From Pseudomonas sp. SCB32 (GTDB lineage: Bacteria > Pseudomonadota > Gammaproteobacteria > Pseudomonadales > Pseudomonadaceae): a DNA stretch of 64,000 nt. Location: contig NZ_CP045118.1 in the NCBI RefSeq assembly GCF_009189165.1, positions 3,968,001 through 4,032,000 of the forward strand. The letters run 5' to 3'. A program made the position numbers and the translations under genes. The notes below the pieces were generated by a model. That model was not told the origin of the DNA. It made no database searches and was given only the letters and a program-made list of their open reading frames with translations. Below are positions 20,737 to 29,888 of the stretch, in pieces. Each line of letters starts with the position of its first letter. Position 1 is the first letter of the stretch.

Positions 20737-21698
20737 CTACCTTCTGGAGTCTGTACGTCACCGTACTTACCCTGGGCACCATCTTCGCCCTGGCGTGGCT
20801 GCTGTTCGCTACCCGTCGCGGCCAGCGCAGCGAAGCCACCGACGAAACCGTCGGCCACTCCTTCGACGGGATCGAGGAATACGACAACCCGCTGCCGAAG
20901 TGGTGGTTCATGCTGTTCGTGGCCACCTTCGTCTTCGCGCTCGCCTACCTCGCCCTCTACCCGGGCCTGGGCAACTGGAAAGGCCTGCTGCCGGGCTATC
21001 AGGACAAGGCCGAGTTCGCCAATGGTGAGGCCGGCTGGACCGGCGTGCACCAGTGGGAGAAGGAGATGGCCAAGGCCGACGAGAAGTACGGCCCGCTGTA
21101 CGCCAAGTTCGGCGCCATGCCGATCGAGGAAGTCGCCAAGGACCCGCAAGCCCTGAAAATGGGTAACCGCCTGTTCGCTTCCAACTGCTCGGTCTGCCAC
21201 GGCTCCGACGCCAAGGGCGCCCACGGTTTCCCGAACCTGACCGACGAAGACTGGCGGTGGGGCGGCGAGCCGAAGGACATCGTTGCCACCATCGAAGGCG
21301 GTCGCCACGCGGCCATGCCGGCCTGGGGCGAAGTCATCGGCGATGCCGGCGTTCACGACGTAGCCGCTTTCGTCACCACCAAGCTGGACGGCCGCAAACT
21401 GCCCGAAGGCGTGACTGACGAGCAGGTCGCCAACGGTCAGAAGATCTTCCAGACCAACTGCGTGGCTTGCCACGGTCCGGAAGGCAAAGGCACCCCCGCC
21501 ATGGGCGCGCCTAACCTGACCCACCCGGTTGCCTTCATCTACGGCTCGAGCTTCGCCCAGCTGCAGCAGACCATCCGCTACGGCCGCCAGGGCCAGATGC
21601 CGGCTCAGCTGGAGCGTCTGGGCAAAGACCAGGTTCACCTGCTCGCTGCGTACGTATACAGCCTGTCCCACGGCGAAGGTCAGAAGAGCGCCGAATAA
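20733..21698 (+). CDS. ccoP1: Cytochrome cbb3 oxidase subunit III (diheme cytochrome c), first isoform
   Basis: Diheme cytochrome c of 321 residues, two hydrophobic N-terminal segments, heme motifs CSVCH (Cys152-Cys155-His156) and CVACH (Cys243-Cys246-His247). Compared with CcoP2 it has an inserted segment around residues 91-105 ([11 protein letters not shown]). Starts in the ATGA overlap with ccoQ1 and ends the cco1 operon; a strong terminator follows. Confidence 0.95.
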   Translation: MTTFWSLYVTVLTLGTIFALAWLLFATRRGQRSEATDETVGHSFDGIEEYDNPLPKWWFMLFVATFVFALAYLALYPGLGNWKGLLPGYQDKAEFANGEAGWTGVHQWEKEMAKADEKYGPLYAKFGAMPIEEVAKDPQALKMGNRLFASNCSVCHGSDAKGAHGFPNLTDEDWRWGGEPKDIVATIEGGRHAAMPAWGEVIGDAGVHDVAAFVTTKLDGRKLPEGVTDEQVANGQKIFQTNCVACHGPEGKGTPAMGAPNLTHPVAFIYGSSFAQLQQTIRYGRQGQMPAQLERLGKDQVHLLAAYVYSLSHGEGQKSAE

Positions 21699-21729
21699 GC
21701 CTCCCCTGCCCTACTCCATAGCAACACCC

Positions 21730-21767
21730 AGCGGCGCCGGTTTCCATACCGGCGCCGCTCTATTTCT
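21730..21767 (+). terminator. Terminator of the cco1 operon
   Basis: Perfect 12-bp stem AGCGGCGCCGGT / ACCGGCGCCGCT with a six-base loop, followed by CTATTTCT. 31 bases after the ccoP1 stop. Confidence 0.8.
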
Positions 21768-21794
21768 GGGTCCATAATTTCTTACGCGACCAAC

Positions 21795-21812
21795 TGTCGC
21801 ACGGTTGCGACA
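21795..21812. promoter_or_regulatory. Inverted repeat TGTCGCA-N4-TGCGACA upstream of ccoG
   Basis: Perfect 7-bp arms with a 4-base spacer, 98 bases before the ccoG start. The half-sites GTCGC and GCGAC are those of the element before ccoN1 but in everted order. A candidate site for a RoxR-like regulator. Confidence 0.45.
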
Positions 21813-21909
21813 CCCACCACGCCGTATCATTGTCAGGCGTGCAAGCCTATTTCTGACCCTGCTCGGCATGTATCGACAGGGCGCCCTCCCGCTGCCGTGG
21901 AATGCACTG

Positions 21910-23325
21910 ATGAGCAAACAGATTCCCGTCCATGACATCACTCCGCCCACCAAGGGCAAGGGTGATAGCGTCGACCTTTATGCCTCTCGGGAAAAAATCT
22001 ATACCCGAGCCTTCACCGGATTCTTTCGAAATCTCCGAATGGCCGGAGGCGCCTTCCTCTTCCTCCTCTACTTCGGCACCGTATGGCTGACCTGGAACGG
22101 TCGCCAGGCAGTGCTCTGGGACCTGCCCGAGCGCAAGTTCTACATCTTCGGCGCGACCTTCTGGCCACAGGACTTCATCCTCCTCTCGGGCCTGCTGATC
22201 ATCAGTGCCTTCGGGCTGTTCTTCATCACCGTATTCGCCGGCCGCGTCTGGTGCGGCTACACCTGCCCGCAGAGCGTGTGGACATGGATCTTCATGTGGT
22301 GCGAAAAGGTCACCGAGGGTGACCGCAACCAGCGCATGAAGCTCGACAAGGCCGCCATGAGCGGCAACAAACTCCTGCGCAAAGTGGCCAAGCACAGCCT
22401 GTGGCTGCTGATCGGCCTGGTCACCGGCCTGACCTTCGTCGGCTACTTCGCCTCGATGCGTGAACTGCTGCCGGACCTGGTGACCGGCCAGGCCGACGGC
22501 TGGGCCTACTTCTGGGTCGGCTTCTTCACCCTCGCCACCTACGGCAACGCCGGCTGGCTGCGCGAGCAGGTGTGCATCTACATGTGCCCGTATGCGCGCT
22601 TCCAGAGCGTGATGTTCGACAAGGACACCCTGATCGTCTCCTACGACCCGCGTCGCGGCGAGACGCGCGGCCCGCGCAAGAAGACCGTGGACTACAAGGC
22701 CCAGGGCCTGGGTGACTGCATCGACTGCACCATGTGCGTGCAGGTCTGCCCCACCGGCATCGACATCCGCGACGGCCTGCAGATCGAGTGCATTGGCTGC
22801 GCCGCGTGCATCGACGCCTGCGACAGCATCATGGACAAGATGAACTACCCGCGCGGGCTGATCAGCTACACCACCGAGCACAACCTGTCCGGACAGACAA
22901 CCCACCTGGTGCGCCCGCGCCTGATTGGCTACGCCATCGCCCTGTGCGTGATGATCGGCCTGCTGATCACCGCCGTGGTCATACGCCCGCTGGTGGGCTT
23001 CGATGTCAGCAAGGACCGCGTGCTCTACCGCGAAAACGCCGAAGGGCGGATCGAGAACGTGTACAGCCTGAAGATCATGAACAAGGATCAGCAGGACCAC
23101 ACCTACGTGCTCGGCGCCAAGGGCCTGGACGGCCTGATCCTGGAAGGCAAGAAGGAAATCTCGGTGGCTGCCGGCGATATCGTCAGCATGCCGGTGGAGC
23201 TCTCCATGGATCCGGAGAAACTCCCCTCCACCACCAACGAGGTGAGCTTCACCATCCAGTCGGTGGACACCCCGTCCATCCACAAGGAATCCTCCAGCCG
23301 CTTCATCGGCCCGCGAGTTCATTGA
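21910..23325 (+). CDS. ccoG: Cytochrome oxidase assembly protein CcoG (FixG/RdxA-type)
   Basis: Polyferredoxin-like membrane protein of 471 residues; CcoG reduces Cu(II) to Cu(I) for building the cbb3 CuB centre. Several membrane segments lie in the first 215 residues and one near 330. Two 4Fe-4S motifs are at Cys270/273/276/280 and Cys294/297/300/304, plus a WCGYTC pair at Cys115/119. The C-terminal part after residue 350 is an Ig-like periplasmic domain. ATG 21910 gives the usual N-terminus; the frame is open to 21805 without similarity. First gene of the ccoGHIS assembly set. Confidence 0.94.
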   Translation: MSKQIPVHDITPPTKGKGDSVDLYASREKIYTRAFTGFFRNLRMAGGAFLFLLYFGTVWLTWNGRQAVLWDLPERKFYIFGATFWPQDFILLSGLLIISAFGLFFITVFAGRVWCGYTCPQSVWTWIFMWCEKVTEGDRNQRMKLDKAAMSGNKLLRKVAKHSLWLLIGLVTGLTFVGYFASMRELLPDLVTGQADGWAYFWVGFFTLATYGNAGWLREQVCIYMCPYARFQSVMFDKDTLIVSYDPRRGETRGPRKKTVDYKAQGLGDCIDCTMCVQVCPTGIDIRDGLQIECIGCAACIDACDSIMDKMNYPRGLISYTTEHNLSGQTTHLVRPRLIGYAIALCVMIGLLITAVVIRPLVGFDVSKDRVLYRENAEGRIENVYSLKIMNKDQQDHTYVLGAKGLDGLILEGKKEISVAAGDIVSMPVELSMDPEKLPSTTNEVSFTIQSVDTPSIHKESSSRFIGPRVH

Positions 23326-23343
23326 ACTGCAGCTGAACCAATT

Positions 23344-23370
23344 GGCACCCCATGTTGCGCATGGGGTGCC
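23344..23370 (+). terminator. Hairpin between ccoG and ccoH
   Basis: GGCACCCCATG, loop TTGCG, CATGGGGTGCC: a perfect 11-bp stem 18 bases after the ccoG stop. It lacks a T-run, so it may attenuate transcription rather than end it; ccoH starts 87 bases later. Confidence 0.55.
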
Positions 23371-23456
23371 AGTGCCGCCCGAAGCACGTAGAATCCGCCC
23401 GCCCCTGCAACGGTCAGACCGCGCCCGTGCGGGCCATTCCAGCGAGAGAAAAGAGA

Positions 23457-24002
23457 ATGCAATCGGCCATGAAAACGCCCGTGCAACCCTGGTACAAGCA
23501 CCTCTGGCCATGGATCATCATCGGCATGCTGGGCACCTCGGTGTTTCTCAGCCTGATGATGGTCAACATCGCAGTGAACAACCAGGACTCCCTGGTCAGC
23601 GATAACTACTACGAGGCCGGCAAGGGCATCAACCGCTCCCTTGACCGCGAGCACCTGGCGCAGCAGCTCAAGCTGCGGGCGAACATCAGCTTCGACGAGC
23701 TGACCGGCGAAATCGACCTGCGTCTCTCCGGCAACAGCCATCCGGACAAGCTCACCCTCAACCTGCTCTCCCCCACCCTGGAAGCCCAGGACAAGCACAT
23801 CGAACTGCTGCCCAGCCCGGCCGAAGCCGGCCGCTACACCGGCAGCCTCGACGCCGCCGTCAAGGGTCGTCGCTTCGTCGAGCTGCTCGGCGAGGAAAAC
23901 GGTCAGGCCTGGCGTCTGTTCGAAGAAGAGAAAGTCGCCCCCGGCGGTTCGTTCGTCCTTGGCGACGAGCCCCTCAAGGGAGACGAAGCCGAGCGCCCAT
24001 GA
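23457..24002 (+). CDS. ccoH: Cytochrome oxidase assembly protein CcoH (FixH family)
   Basis: Single-span membrane protein of 181 residues (anchor about residues 14-40, WPWIIIGMLGTSVFLSLMMV) with a periplasmic FixH domain beginning SDNYYEAGKGINRSLDRE. It takes part in cbb3 assembly together with CcoI. ATG 23457 has GAGA/AAGAGA upstream. Its stop overlaps the ccoI start in ATGA, consistent with coupled translation. Confidence 0.92.
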   Translation: MQSAMKTPVQPWYKHLWPWIIIGMLGTSVFLSLMMVNIAVNNQDSLVSDNYYEAGKGINRSLDREHLAQQLKLRANISFDELTGEIDLRLSGNSHPDKLTLNLLSPTLEAQDKHIELLPSPAEAGRYTGSLDAAVKGRRFVELLGEENGQAWRLFEEEKVAPGGSFVLGDEPLKGDEAERP

Positions 24003-26476
24003 GCGCCCCGCTGCCCTGCTACCACTGCGCCCTGCCGGTTCCACCCGGCAGCCGTTTCACAGCGCAGGTCCTCGGTGAAACCCGCGAATTCTGCTGCCCG
24101 GGCTGCCAGGCCGTGGCCGAAGCCATCGTCGCCGGCGGCCTGGAAGGCTACTACCGCCACCGCACCGAAGCGGCGCCCAATCCCGACGTACTGCCCGAGC
24201 AACTCAGTGACGAGCTGAAGCTGTTCGACCGCCCCGACGTGCAGCAGCCCTTCGTCCGCCACGAGGGCGAACTGGCGGAAACCACCCTGATTCTGGAAGG
24301 CATCAGTTGCGCCGCCTGCGGCTGGCTGATCGAGAAGCACCTCAAGGGCCTGCCCGCAATCGCCGAGGCCGGCCTCAACCTGTCCAACCATCGCCTCCAT
24401 GTGCGCTGGTCCGACAGCCAGATGCCGCTGAGCGCGCTGCTCGGCGAGCTGCGCAAGATCGGCTACGCCGCCCATCCCTACCAGCCCGACCGCGCCGCCG
24501 ACCAGCTGCACCAGGAGAACCGCAAGTCCCTGCGCCAGCTGGGCGTCGCCGGCCTGCTGTGGTTCCAGGCGATGATGGCGACCATGGCCACCTGGCCGGA
24601 ATTCAACATCGACCTCAGCCCAGAGCTGCACGAAATCCTGCGCTGGGTGGCGATGTTCCTCACCACACCGATCGTCTTCTACTCCTGCCAGCCATTCTTC
24701 CGTGGCGCCCTGCGCGACCTGCGCACCCGCCACCTGACCATGGATGTCTCGGTCTCCCTGGCCATCGGCGGCGCCTATCTGGCCGGCATATGGACGGCCG
24801 TTACCGGCCACGGCGACCTGTATTTCGACGCCGTCGGGATGTTCGCCCTGTTCCTGCTCTCCGGCCGCTACCTGGAGCGCCGCGCCCGCGAGCGCACCGC
24901 CGCCGCCACCGCGCAACTGGTCAACCTGCTGCCCGCTTCCTGCCTGCGTCTGGATGAGCTGGGCCAGAGCACCCGCGTACTGCTCAGCGAGCTGAATGTC
25001 GGAGACCGCGTGCTGGTGCAGCCCGGCGCGGTGATTCCCGCCGACGGCCTGATCCTCGACGGCCAGTCCAGCGTCGACGAATCCCTGCTCACCGGCGAAT
25101 ACCTGCCGCAACCGCGCCAGACCGGCGATGGCGTCACCGGCGGCACGCTGAACGTGGAAGGCCCGCTGACCGTACAGGTCAACGCCCTTGGCAGCGACAG
25201 CCGGCTCTCCGCCATTGTTCGCCTGCTGGAACGCGCCCAGTCGGACAAGCCGCGCCTCGCCGAACTCGCCGACAAGGCCGCGCAGTGGTTCCTCATCGCC
25301 CTGCTGGTGCTCGCCGCCGTGGTCGGCCTGTTCTGGTGGCATCACGATGCTTCCCGCGCCTTCTGGGTGGTCCTGGCGATGCTGGTGGCGACCTGCCCCT
25401 GCGCCCTCTCCCTGGCTACGCCCACCGCGCTCACAGCGGCCACCGGCAGCCTGCACAAGCTCGGCCTGCTGCTGACCCGCGGCCACGTGCTGGAAGGCCT
25501 GAATCACATCGACACGGTGATCTTCGACAAGACCGGCACCCTCACCGAAGGCCGCCTGACCCTGCGCGCCGTGCGGACGCTGAGCGAGCTCGACAGCGAC
25601 AGCTGCCTGGCCCTGGCTGCCGCGCTGGAGAACCGCTCCGAACACCCCATCGCCCGCGCCTTCGGCCGCGCGCCGCAGCCTGCCGAAGGCGTCGAGAGCC
25701 ATCCGGGCCTGGGCCTCGAAGGGCAGGTTGGAGAGCGCCGCCTGCGCATCGGCGAGCCGTCCTTCGTCTGCGCCCTGAGCCACAGCGTGGCGCCTGCGCA
25801 CCCGCAGGAGCCCGGCCAGTGGCTGTTGCTCGGCGATGAGCGCGGCGCCCTGGCCTGGCTGGTGCTGGACGACCGCATCCGCGGGGACGCCGCTGACCTG
25901 CTCGACGCCTGCCGTACCCGTGGCTGGCGGACCCTGCTGCTGTCCGGCGACAGCTCGCCGATGGTCGGTCGGGTCGCCGCCGAACTGGGCATCGACGACT
26001 GCCGCGGCGGCCTGCGCCCGGACGACAAACTGGAGGTCCTGCGCCAGCTGCACCAGGAAGGCCGCCGCGTACTGATGCTCGGCGACGGCGTGAACGACGT
26101 GCCGGTGCTGGCCGCCGCCGACATCAGCGTCGCCATGGGCTCGGCCACCGACCTGGCGAAGACCAGCGCCGACGCCGTGCTGCTGTCCAATCGCCTGGAC
26201 AGCCTGGTGCAGGCCTTCAGCCTGGCACGCCGCACCCGCCGGGTAATCATCGAGAACCTGATCTGGGCAGGGCTGTACAATGGGCTGATGTTGCCCTTCG
26301 CCGCCCTCGGCTGGATCACACCCGTGTGGGCCGCGGTGGGCATGTCGATCAGCTCGCTGACCGTGGTGCTCAATGCCCTGCGCCTGACCCGGCTGCCCAG
26401 GACCGTCGACGCCTCCTCAGCGACCCACGCGCGCCCCGCCGTCCTGGAGACGAGCCAGGCGCTGCCACGGAGTTGA
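23999..26476 (+). CDS. ccoI: Copper-exporting P-type ATPase CcoI (FixI/CopA2-type)
   Basis: P1B-type ATPase of 825 residues that moves Cu(I) across the inner membrane for loading of the cbb3 CuB site. The N-terminus has a cysteine-rich segment (CYHC at residues 7-10, CCPGC at 32-36) then a heavy-metal domain with CAAC (104-107). Core motifs are CPC at 466-468, the phosphorylation site DKTGT from Asp510 and GDGVND from Gly695. It lies between ccoH and ccoS in the usual assembly order. Confidence 0.95.
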   Translation: MSAPLPCYHCALPVPPGSRFTAQVLGETREFCCPGCQAVAEAIVAGGLEGYYRHRTEAAPNPDVLPEQLSDELKLFDRPDVQQPFVRHEGELAETTLILEGISCAACGWLIEKHLKGLPAIAEAGLNLSNHRLHVRWSDSQMPLSALLGELRKIGYAAHPYQPDRAADQLHQENRKSLRQLGVAGLLWFQAMMATMATWPEFNIDLSPELHEILRWVAMFLTTPIVFYSCQPFFRGALRDLRTRHLTMDVSVSLAIGGAYLAGIWTAVTGHGDLYFDAVGMFALFLLSGRYLERRARERTAAATAQLVNLLPASCLRLDELGQSTRVLLSELNVGDRVLVQPGAVIPADGLILDGQSSVDESLLTGEYLPQPRQTGDGVTGGTLNVEGPLTVQVNALGSDSRLSAIVRLLERAQSDKPRLAELADKAAQWFLIALLVLAAVVGLFWWHHDASRAFWVVLAMLVATCPCALSLATPTALTAATGSLHKLGLLLTRGHVLEGLNHIDTVIFDKTGTLTEGRLTLRAVRTLSELDSDSCLALAAALENRSEHPIARAFGRAPQPAEGVESHPGLGLEGQVGERRLRIGEPSFVCALSHSVAPAHPQEPGQWLLLGDERGALAWLVLDDRIRGDAADLLDACRTRGWRTLLLSGDSSPMVGRVAAELGIDDCRGGLRPDDKLEVLRQLHQEGRRVLMLGDGVNDVPVLAAADISVAMGSATDLAKTSADAVLLSNRLDSLVQAFSLARRTRRVIIENLIWAGLYNGLMLPFAALGWITPVWAAVGMSISSLTVVLNALRLTRLPRTVDASSATHARPAVLETSQALPRS

Positions 26477-26477
26477 A

Positions 26478-26684
26478 ATGCCCGCACTCTACGTCATGAT
26501 CCCGATCGCCGTGCTGATCGTCGGCATCTGCATCTGCATCTTCTTCTGGGCGGTGAACAGCGGCCAGTACGACGACATGGACAGCCCGGCCCACAGCATC
26601 CTGTTCGACGACGAAGACCCCAAGCACCAGGCTGGGGTCGACGAAGCCGAAGGCACCGATCCGAAGGACAAGCACGATGCCTGA
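26478..26684 (+). CDS. ccoS: Cytochrome cbb3 assembly protein CcoS
   Basis: Small membrane protein of 68 residues with one N-terminal helix (YVMIPIAVLIVGICICIFFWAV) followed by the typical QYDDMDSPAHSILFDDE segment and a charged tail. CcoS is needed for cofactor insertion into CcoN. It begins one base after the ccoI stop and overlaps the next gene by eight bases. Confidence 0.93.
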   Translation: MPALYVMIPIAVLIVGICICIFFWAVNSGQYDDMDSPAHSILFDDEDPKHQAGVDEAEGTDPKDKHDA

Positions 26685-27402
26685 ACTGGCGCCCCTGCTG
26701 GCGTCGGCGCTGATCCTCGGCCTGCTCGGTGGTGGCCACTGCCTGGGCATGTGCGGTGGTCTGATGGGCGCGCTGACCATGGCGATTCCACCCGAGCAGC
26801 GTGCCCGGCGCCTGCGCCTGCTGCTGGCCTACAACCTCGGACGCATCCTCAGCTACGCCTGCGCAGGGCTGCTGCTCGGCCTCGCCGGCTGGGCCATCGC
26901 CCGCACGCCGTTCGCCGCGGCGCTGCGCATCGTCGCCGGGCTGCTGCTGATCGCCATGGGTCTGTACCTGGCGGGCTGGTGGAGCGGTCTCACCCGCATC
27001 GAAGCACTCGGGCGTGGCCTGTGGAAGCACATCCAGCCCTTCGCCAGCCGCCTGCTGCCCGTCGCGACCGTTCCCCGCGCGCTGCTGTTGGGCGCTCTGT
27101 GGGGCTGGCTGCCCTGCGGCCTGGTCTACAGCACGCTGCTGTGGGCCACCAGCCAGGGTTCGGCCATCGACAGCGCGCTGCTGATGCTCGCCTTCGGCCT
27201 GGGCACCTGGCCGGTGTTGCTGGCCACGGGCCTCGCGGCAGAGCGCATCACCGCCCTGCTGCGCAAACGCAGCGTACGCATGGCCGGTGGCATTTTGGTG
27301 ATCCTCTTCGGCCTGTGGACCCTGCCCGGTCCGCACCAGGCATGGATCATGGGCCACGAGATGCACGCGAACGTCGCCCACGGCCACCATAAAGCCGCTT
27401 GA
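26677..27402 (+). CDS. TauE/SafE-type (DsbD-2-like) membrane protein linked to ccoGHIS
   Basis: Integral membrane protein of 241 residues with about six helices. It opens with GGGHCLGMCGGLMG, a motif with a CxxxC pair typical of the DsbD-transmembrane/SafE-like group, and a second conserved GWLPCGLVYSTL in the middle. The conserved pairs of Gly, Pro and Cys suggest reductant or metal handling across the membrane. It overlaps ccoS by eight bases and is therefore very likely part of the oxidase assembly operon; a role in copper or thiol supply is inference. Ends with HGHHKAA. The stop codon overlaps the hemN ANR box. Confidence 0.8.
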   Translation: MPELAPLLASALILGLLGGGHCLGMCGGLMGALTMAIPPEQRARRLRLLLAYNLGRILSYACAGLLLGLAGWAIARTPFAAALRIVAGLLLIAMGLYLAGWWSGLTRIEALGRGLWKHIQPFASRLLPVATVPRALLLGALWGWLPCGLVYSTLLWATSQGSAIDSALLMLAFGLGTWPVLLATGLAAERITALLRKRSVRMAGGILVILFGLWTLPGPHQAWIMGHEMHANVAHGHHKAA

Positions 27403-27412
27403 TACAGGTCAA
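27399..27412 (+). promoter_or_regulatory. ANR box of hemN
   Basis: TTGAT-ACAG-GTCAA, one base from the FNR/ANR consensus. A -10-like TAGACT lies at 27435-27440, exactly the spacing of a class II FNR promoter (box centre at -41.5), predicting a start near 27447. The box overlaps the stop codon of the upstream membrane protein gene. Confidence 0.85.
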
Positions 27413-27474
27413 CAGGCCTCTGTCGGACTCTCCCTAGACTGCGCAGGAAAAGCTCGCCAACCGGGGACCTCGGC

Positions 27475-28857
27475 ATGCTCGACAATATTCGCTGGGACGC
27501 AGATCTGATACGCCGCTACGATCTGTCCGGCCCGCGCTACACCTCCTATCCCACCGCTGTGCAGTTCCACGAAGGCGTCGGCCCCTTCGATCTGCTGCAC
27601 GCGCTGCGCGATAGCCAGAAGGCACAGCGTCCGCTCTCGCTCTACGTGCACATCCCGTTCTGCGCGAACATCTGCTACTACTGCGCTTGCAATAAGGTCA
27701 TCACCAAGGATCGCGGCCGCAGCGCGCCCTATCTGGCCCGGCTGATCCGCGAAATCGAGATCGTCAGCCGCCACCTGGGTCGCCAGCAACAGGTCGAGCA
27801 ATTGCACTTCGGCGGCGGTACGCCGACTTTCCTCAGCTCCGGCCAGTTGCGCGAGCTGATGAGCCAGTTGCGCACCCACTTCCACTTCCTCGACGACGAC
27901 TCCGGCGACTACGGCATCGAGATCGACCCGCGCGAAGCCGACTGGTCGACCATGGGCCTGCTCCGCGAACTGGGCTTCAACCGCATCAGCCTCGGCGTGC
28001 AGGACTTCAACCTGGAAGTGCAGCAGGCCGTGAATCGCCTGCAGAGCCTCGACGAAACCCGCGCCATCATCGATGCCGCGCGCACCCTGCAGTACCGCTC
28101 GATCAACATCGACCTGATCTACGGCCTGCCCAAGCAGAACCCCGACAGCTTCGCCCACACCGTCGAACAGGTGATCGCCCTGCAGCCCAACCGGTTGTCG
28201 GTGTTCAACTATGCGCACCTGCCGGAGCGCTTCATGCCGCAACGGCGGATCAATGCCGACGACCTGCCCTCCCCCGGGCAGAAGCTGGAAATGCTCCAGC
28301 GCACCACCGAGCAATTGGAAGCCGCCGGCTACCGCTACATCGGCATGGACCATTTCGCCCTGCCGGACGACGAGCTGTCCATGGCCCAGGAGGACGGCAC
28401 CCTGCAACGCAACTTCCAGGGCTACACCACCCACGGTCATTGCGACCTGGTAGGCCTGGGCGTTTCGGCGATCAGCCAGGTCGGCGATCTCTACAGCCAG
28501 AACAGCAGCGATATCGCCGACTACCAGAGCTCGCTGGACCAGAGCCAGCTCGCCACCCGCCGCGGCCTGCACTGCAACAAGGACGACATCATCCGCCGTG
28601 CGGTGATCCAGCAGCTGATCTGCCACTTCCAGCTGGACTTCGACGAGATCGAGGAGCTCTACAACATCGACTTCCGCGGCTACTTCAATGAAATCTGGCC
28701 GGACCTCGAACGCTTCGCCGCCGATGGACTGGTCACGCTCACCCCGCGCGGCATCGACGTCAGCGCTTCGGGTCGGCTGCTGGTACGCAGCCTGTGCATG
28801 CTGTTCGACCGCTACCTGCCGACGCAGAACCTTCAGCGTTTCTCACGGGTGATCTGA
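27475..28857 (+). CDS. hemN: Oxygen-independent coproporphyrinogen III oxidase
   Basis: Radical SAM enzyme of 460 residues that converts coproporphyrinogen III to protoporphyrinogen IX without oxygen, so that heme is available for the cbb3 oxidases at low oxygen. The cluster motif CANICYYC gives Cys63, Cys67 and Cys70, followed by Cys72, as in true HemN. FGGGTPTFLS is the SAM-binding glycine segment. Length is that of bacterial HemN. Expression is predicted from its own ANR-dependent promoter, with possible read-through from the assembly operon. Confidence 0.95.
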   Translation: MLDNIRWDADLIRRYDLSGPRYTSYPTAVQFHEGVGPFDLLHALRDSQKAQRPLSLYVHIPFCANICYYCACNKVITKDRGRSAPYLARLIREIEIVSRHLGRQQQVEQLHFGGGTPTFLSSGQLRELMSQLRTHFHFLDDDSGDYGIEIDPREADWSTMGLLRELGFNRISLGVQDFNLEVQQAVNRLQSLDETRAIIDAARTLQYRSINIDLIYGLPKQNPDSFAHTVEQVIALQPNRLSVFNYAHLPERFMPQRRINADDLPSPGQKLEMLQRTTEQLEAAGYRYIGMDHFALPDDELSMAQEDGTLQRNFQGYTTHGHCDLVGLGVSAISQVGDLYSQNSSDIADYQSSLDQSQLATRRGLHCNKDDIIRRAVIQQLICHFQLDFDEIEELYNIDFRGYFNEIWPDLERFAADGLVTLTPRGIDVSASGRLLVRSLCMLFDRYLPTQNLQRFSRVI

Positions 28858-28892
28858 GCCTTTCGATAACACGACAGAAGGACGAGGCCGAC

Positions 28893-28925
28893 TGTCGCAC
28901 CCATTGCAACAGGATATGTCCGACA
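28893..28925. promoter_or_regulatory. Possible operator sequences upstream of anr
   Basis: TGTCGCA-N4-TTGCAACA (28893-28911) resembles the inverted repeat before ccoG with one mismatch. TGTCCGACA (28917-28925) matches the core of the palindromes before alkB2 and the PF10118 gene. Both lie in the 252-base gap before anr. Weak evidence, by similarity only. Confidence 0.3.
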
Positions 28926-29109
28926 CCTTCGGGTGAAGAAAGGGCCCTGAACCGGCCCTCTTCGGACGGCCTCGAGCTGTTTCGAAGTCCTTCCTGGCCC
29001 CCTCCTCCATCGCTCAAATAGCCGTTTCAGAGGGGCCGGCAACTGGCGCCGAGTCCTTCGACTGGGGTACCCTTGGTTTTTGTGTGCCTTCCCATTCAAG
29101 GAACTCCCA

Positions 29110-29844
29110 ATGGCCGAAACCATCAAAGTGCGCGCCCTCCCCCAAGCACACTGCAAGGACTGCAGCCTGGCGCCCCTTTGCCTCCCCCTGTCGCTGAACA
29201 CCAACGACATGGACGCCCTGGATGAAATCGTCAAACGCGGCCGACCGCTGAAGAAAGGCGAGTTCCTGTTCCGTCAGGGCGACGCTTTCGGCTCGGTCTT
29301 CGCCGTCCGTTCCGGCGCACTCAAGACCTTCAGCATCACCGACGGTGGCGAGGAGCAGATCACCGGTTTCCACCTGCCCAGCGAACTGGTCGGCCTGTCC
29401 GGCATGGACACCGAGAGCTACCCGGTATCGGCCCAGGCGCTGGAAACCACGTCGGTCTGCGAGATTCCCTTCGAGCGCCTGGACGAGCTGTCCGAGCAGC
29501 TGCCGCAACTGCGCCGCCAACTGCTGCGGGTGATGAGCCGTGAGATCCGCGACGACCAGCAGATGATGATGCTGCTGTCGAAAAAAACCGCCGACGAGCG
29601 CATCGCCACCTTCCTGGTGAACCTCTCCGCGCGTTTCCGCGCCCGTGGCTTTTCGGCCCAGCAGTTCCGCCTGGCCATGTCGCGCAACGAGATCGGCAAC
29701 TACCTGGGCCTGGCGGTGGAAACCGTCTCCCGTGTGTTCACCCGCTTCCAGCAGAACGGCCTGATCGCCGCCGAAGGCAAGGAAGTGCACATCCTCGACT
29801 CCATCGAGCTGTGCGCACTGGCCGGTGGTCAACTGGAAAGCTGA
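29110..29844 (+). CDS. anr: Anaerobic regulator Anr (FNR-type)
   Basis: Oxygen-responsive transcription activator of 244 residues, the length of the P. aeruginosa protein. Cys15, Cys18, Cys24 and Cys117 are placed as the four ligands of the oxygen-labile [4Fe-4S] cluster of FNR. A CRP-like sensor domain follows, then a dimer helix and a helix-turn-helix with [21 protein letters not shown], in which VETVSR recognises TTGAT half-sites. ATG 29110 has AAGGA upstream; the frame is open to 29080. The boxes before ccoN2 and hemN are its likely targets. Confidence 0.96.
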   Translation: MAETIKVRALPQAHCKDCSLAPLCLPLSLNTNDMDALDEIVKRGRPLKKGEFLFRQGDAFGSVFAVRSGALKTFSITDGGEEQITGFHLPSELVGLSGMDTESYPVSAQALETTSVCEIPFERLDELSEQLPQLRRQLLRVMSREIRDDQQMMMLLSKKTADERIATFLVNLSARFRARGFSAQQFRLAMSRNEIGNYLGLAVETVSRVFTRFQQNGLIAAEGKEVHILDSIELCALAGGQLES

Positions 29845-29888
29845 ACCGCTTGAAAGCTGACTGAATAGTTGACTTTCCGGTCATCGAA

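Noticed and set aside
23903..26053. Minus-strand frame of 716 codons opposite ccoI
   Set aside because: Shadow of the P-type ATPase gene.
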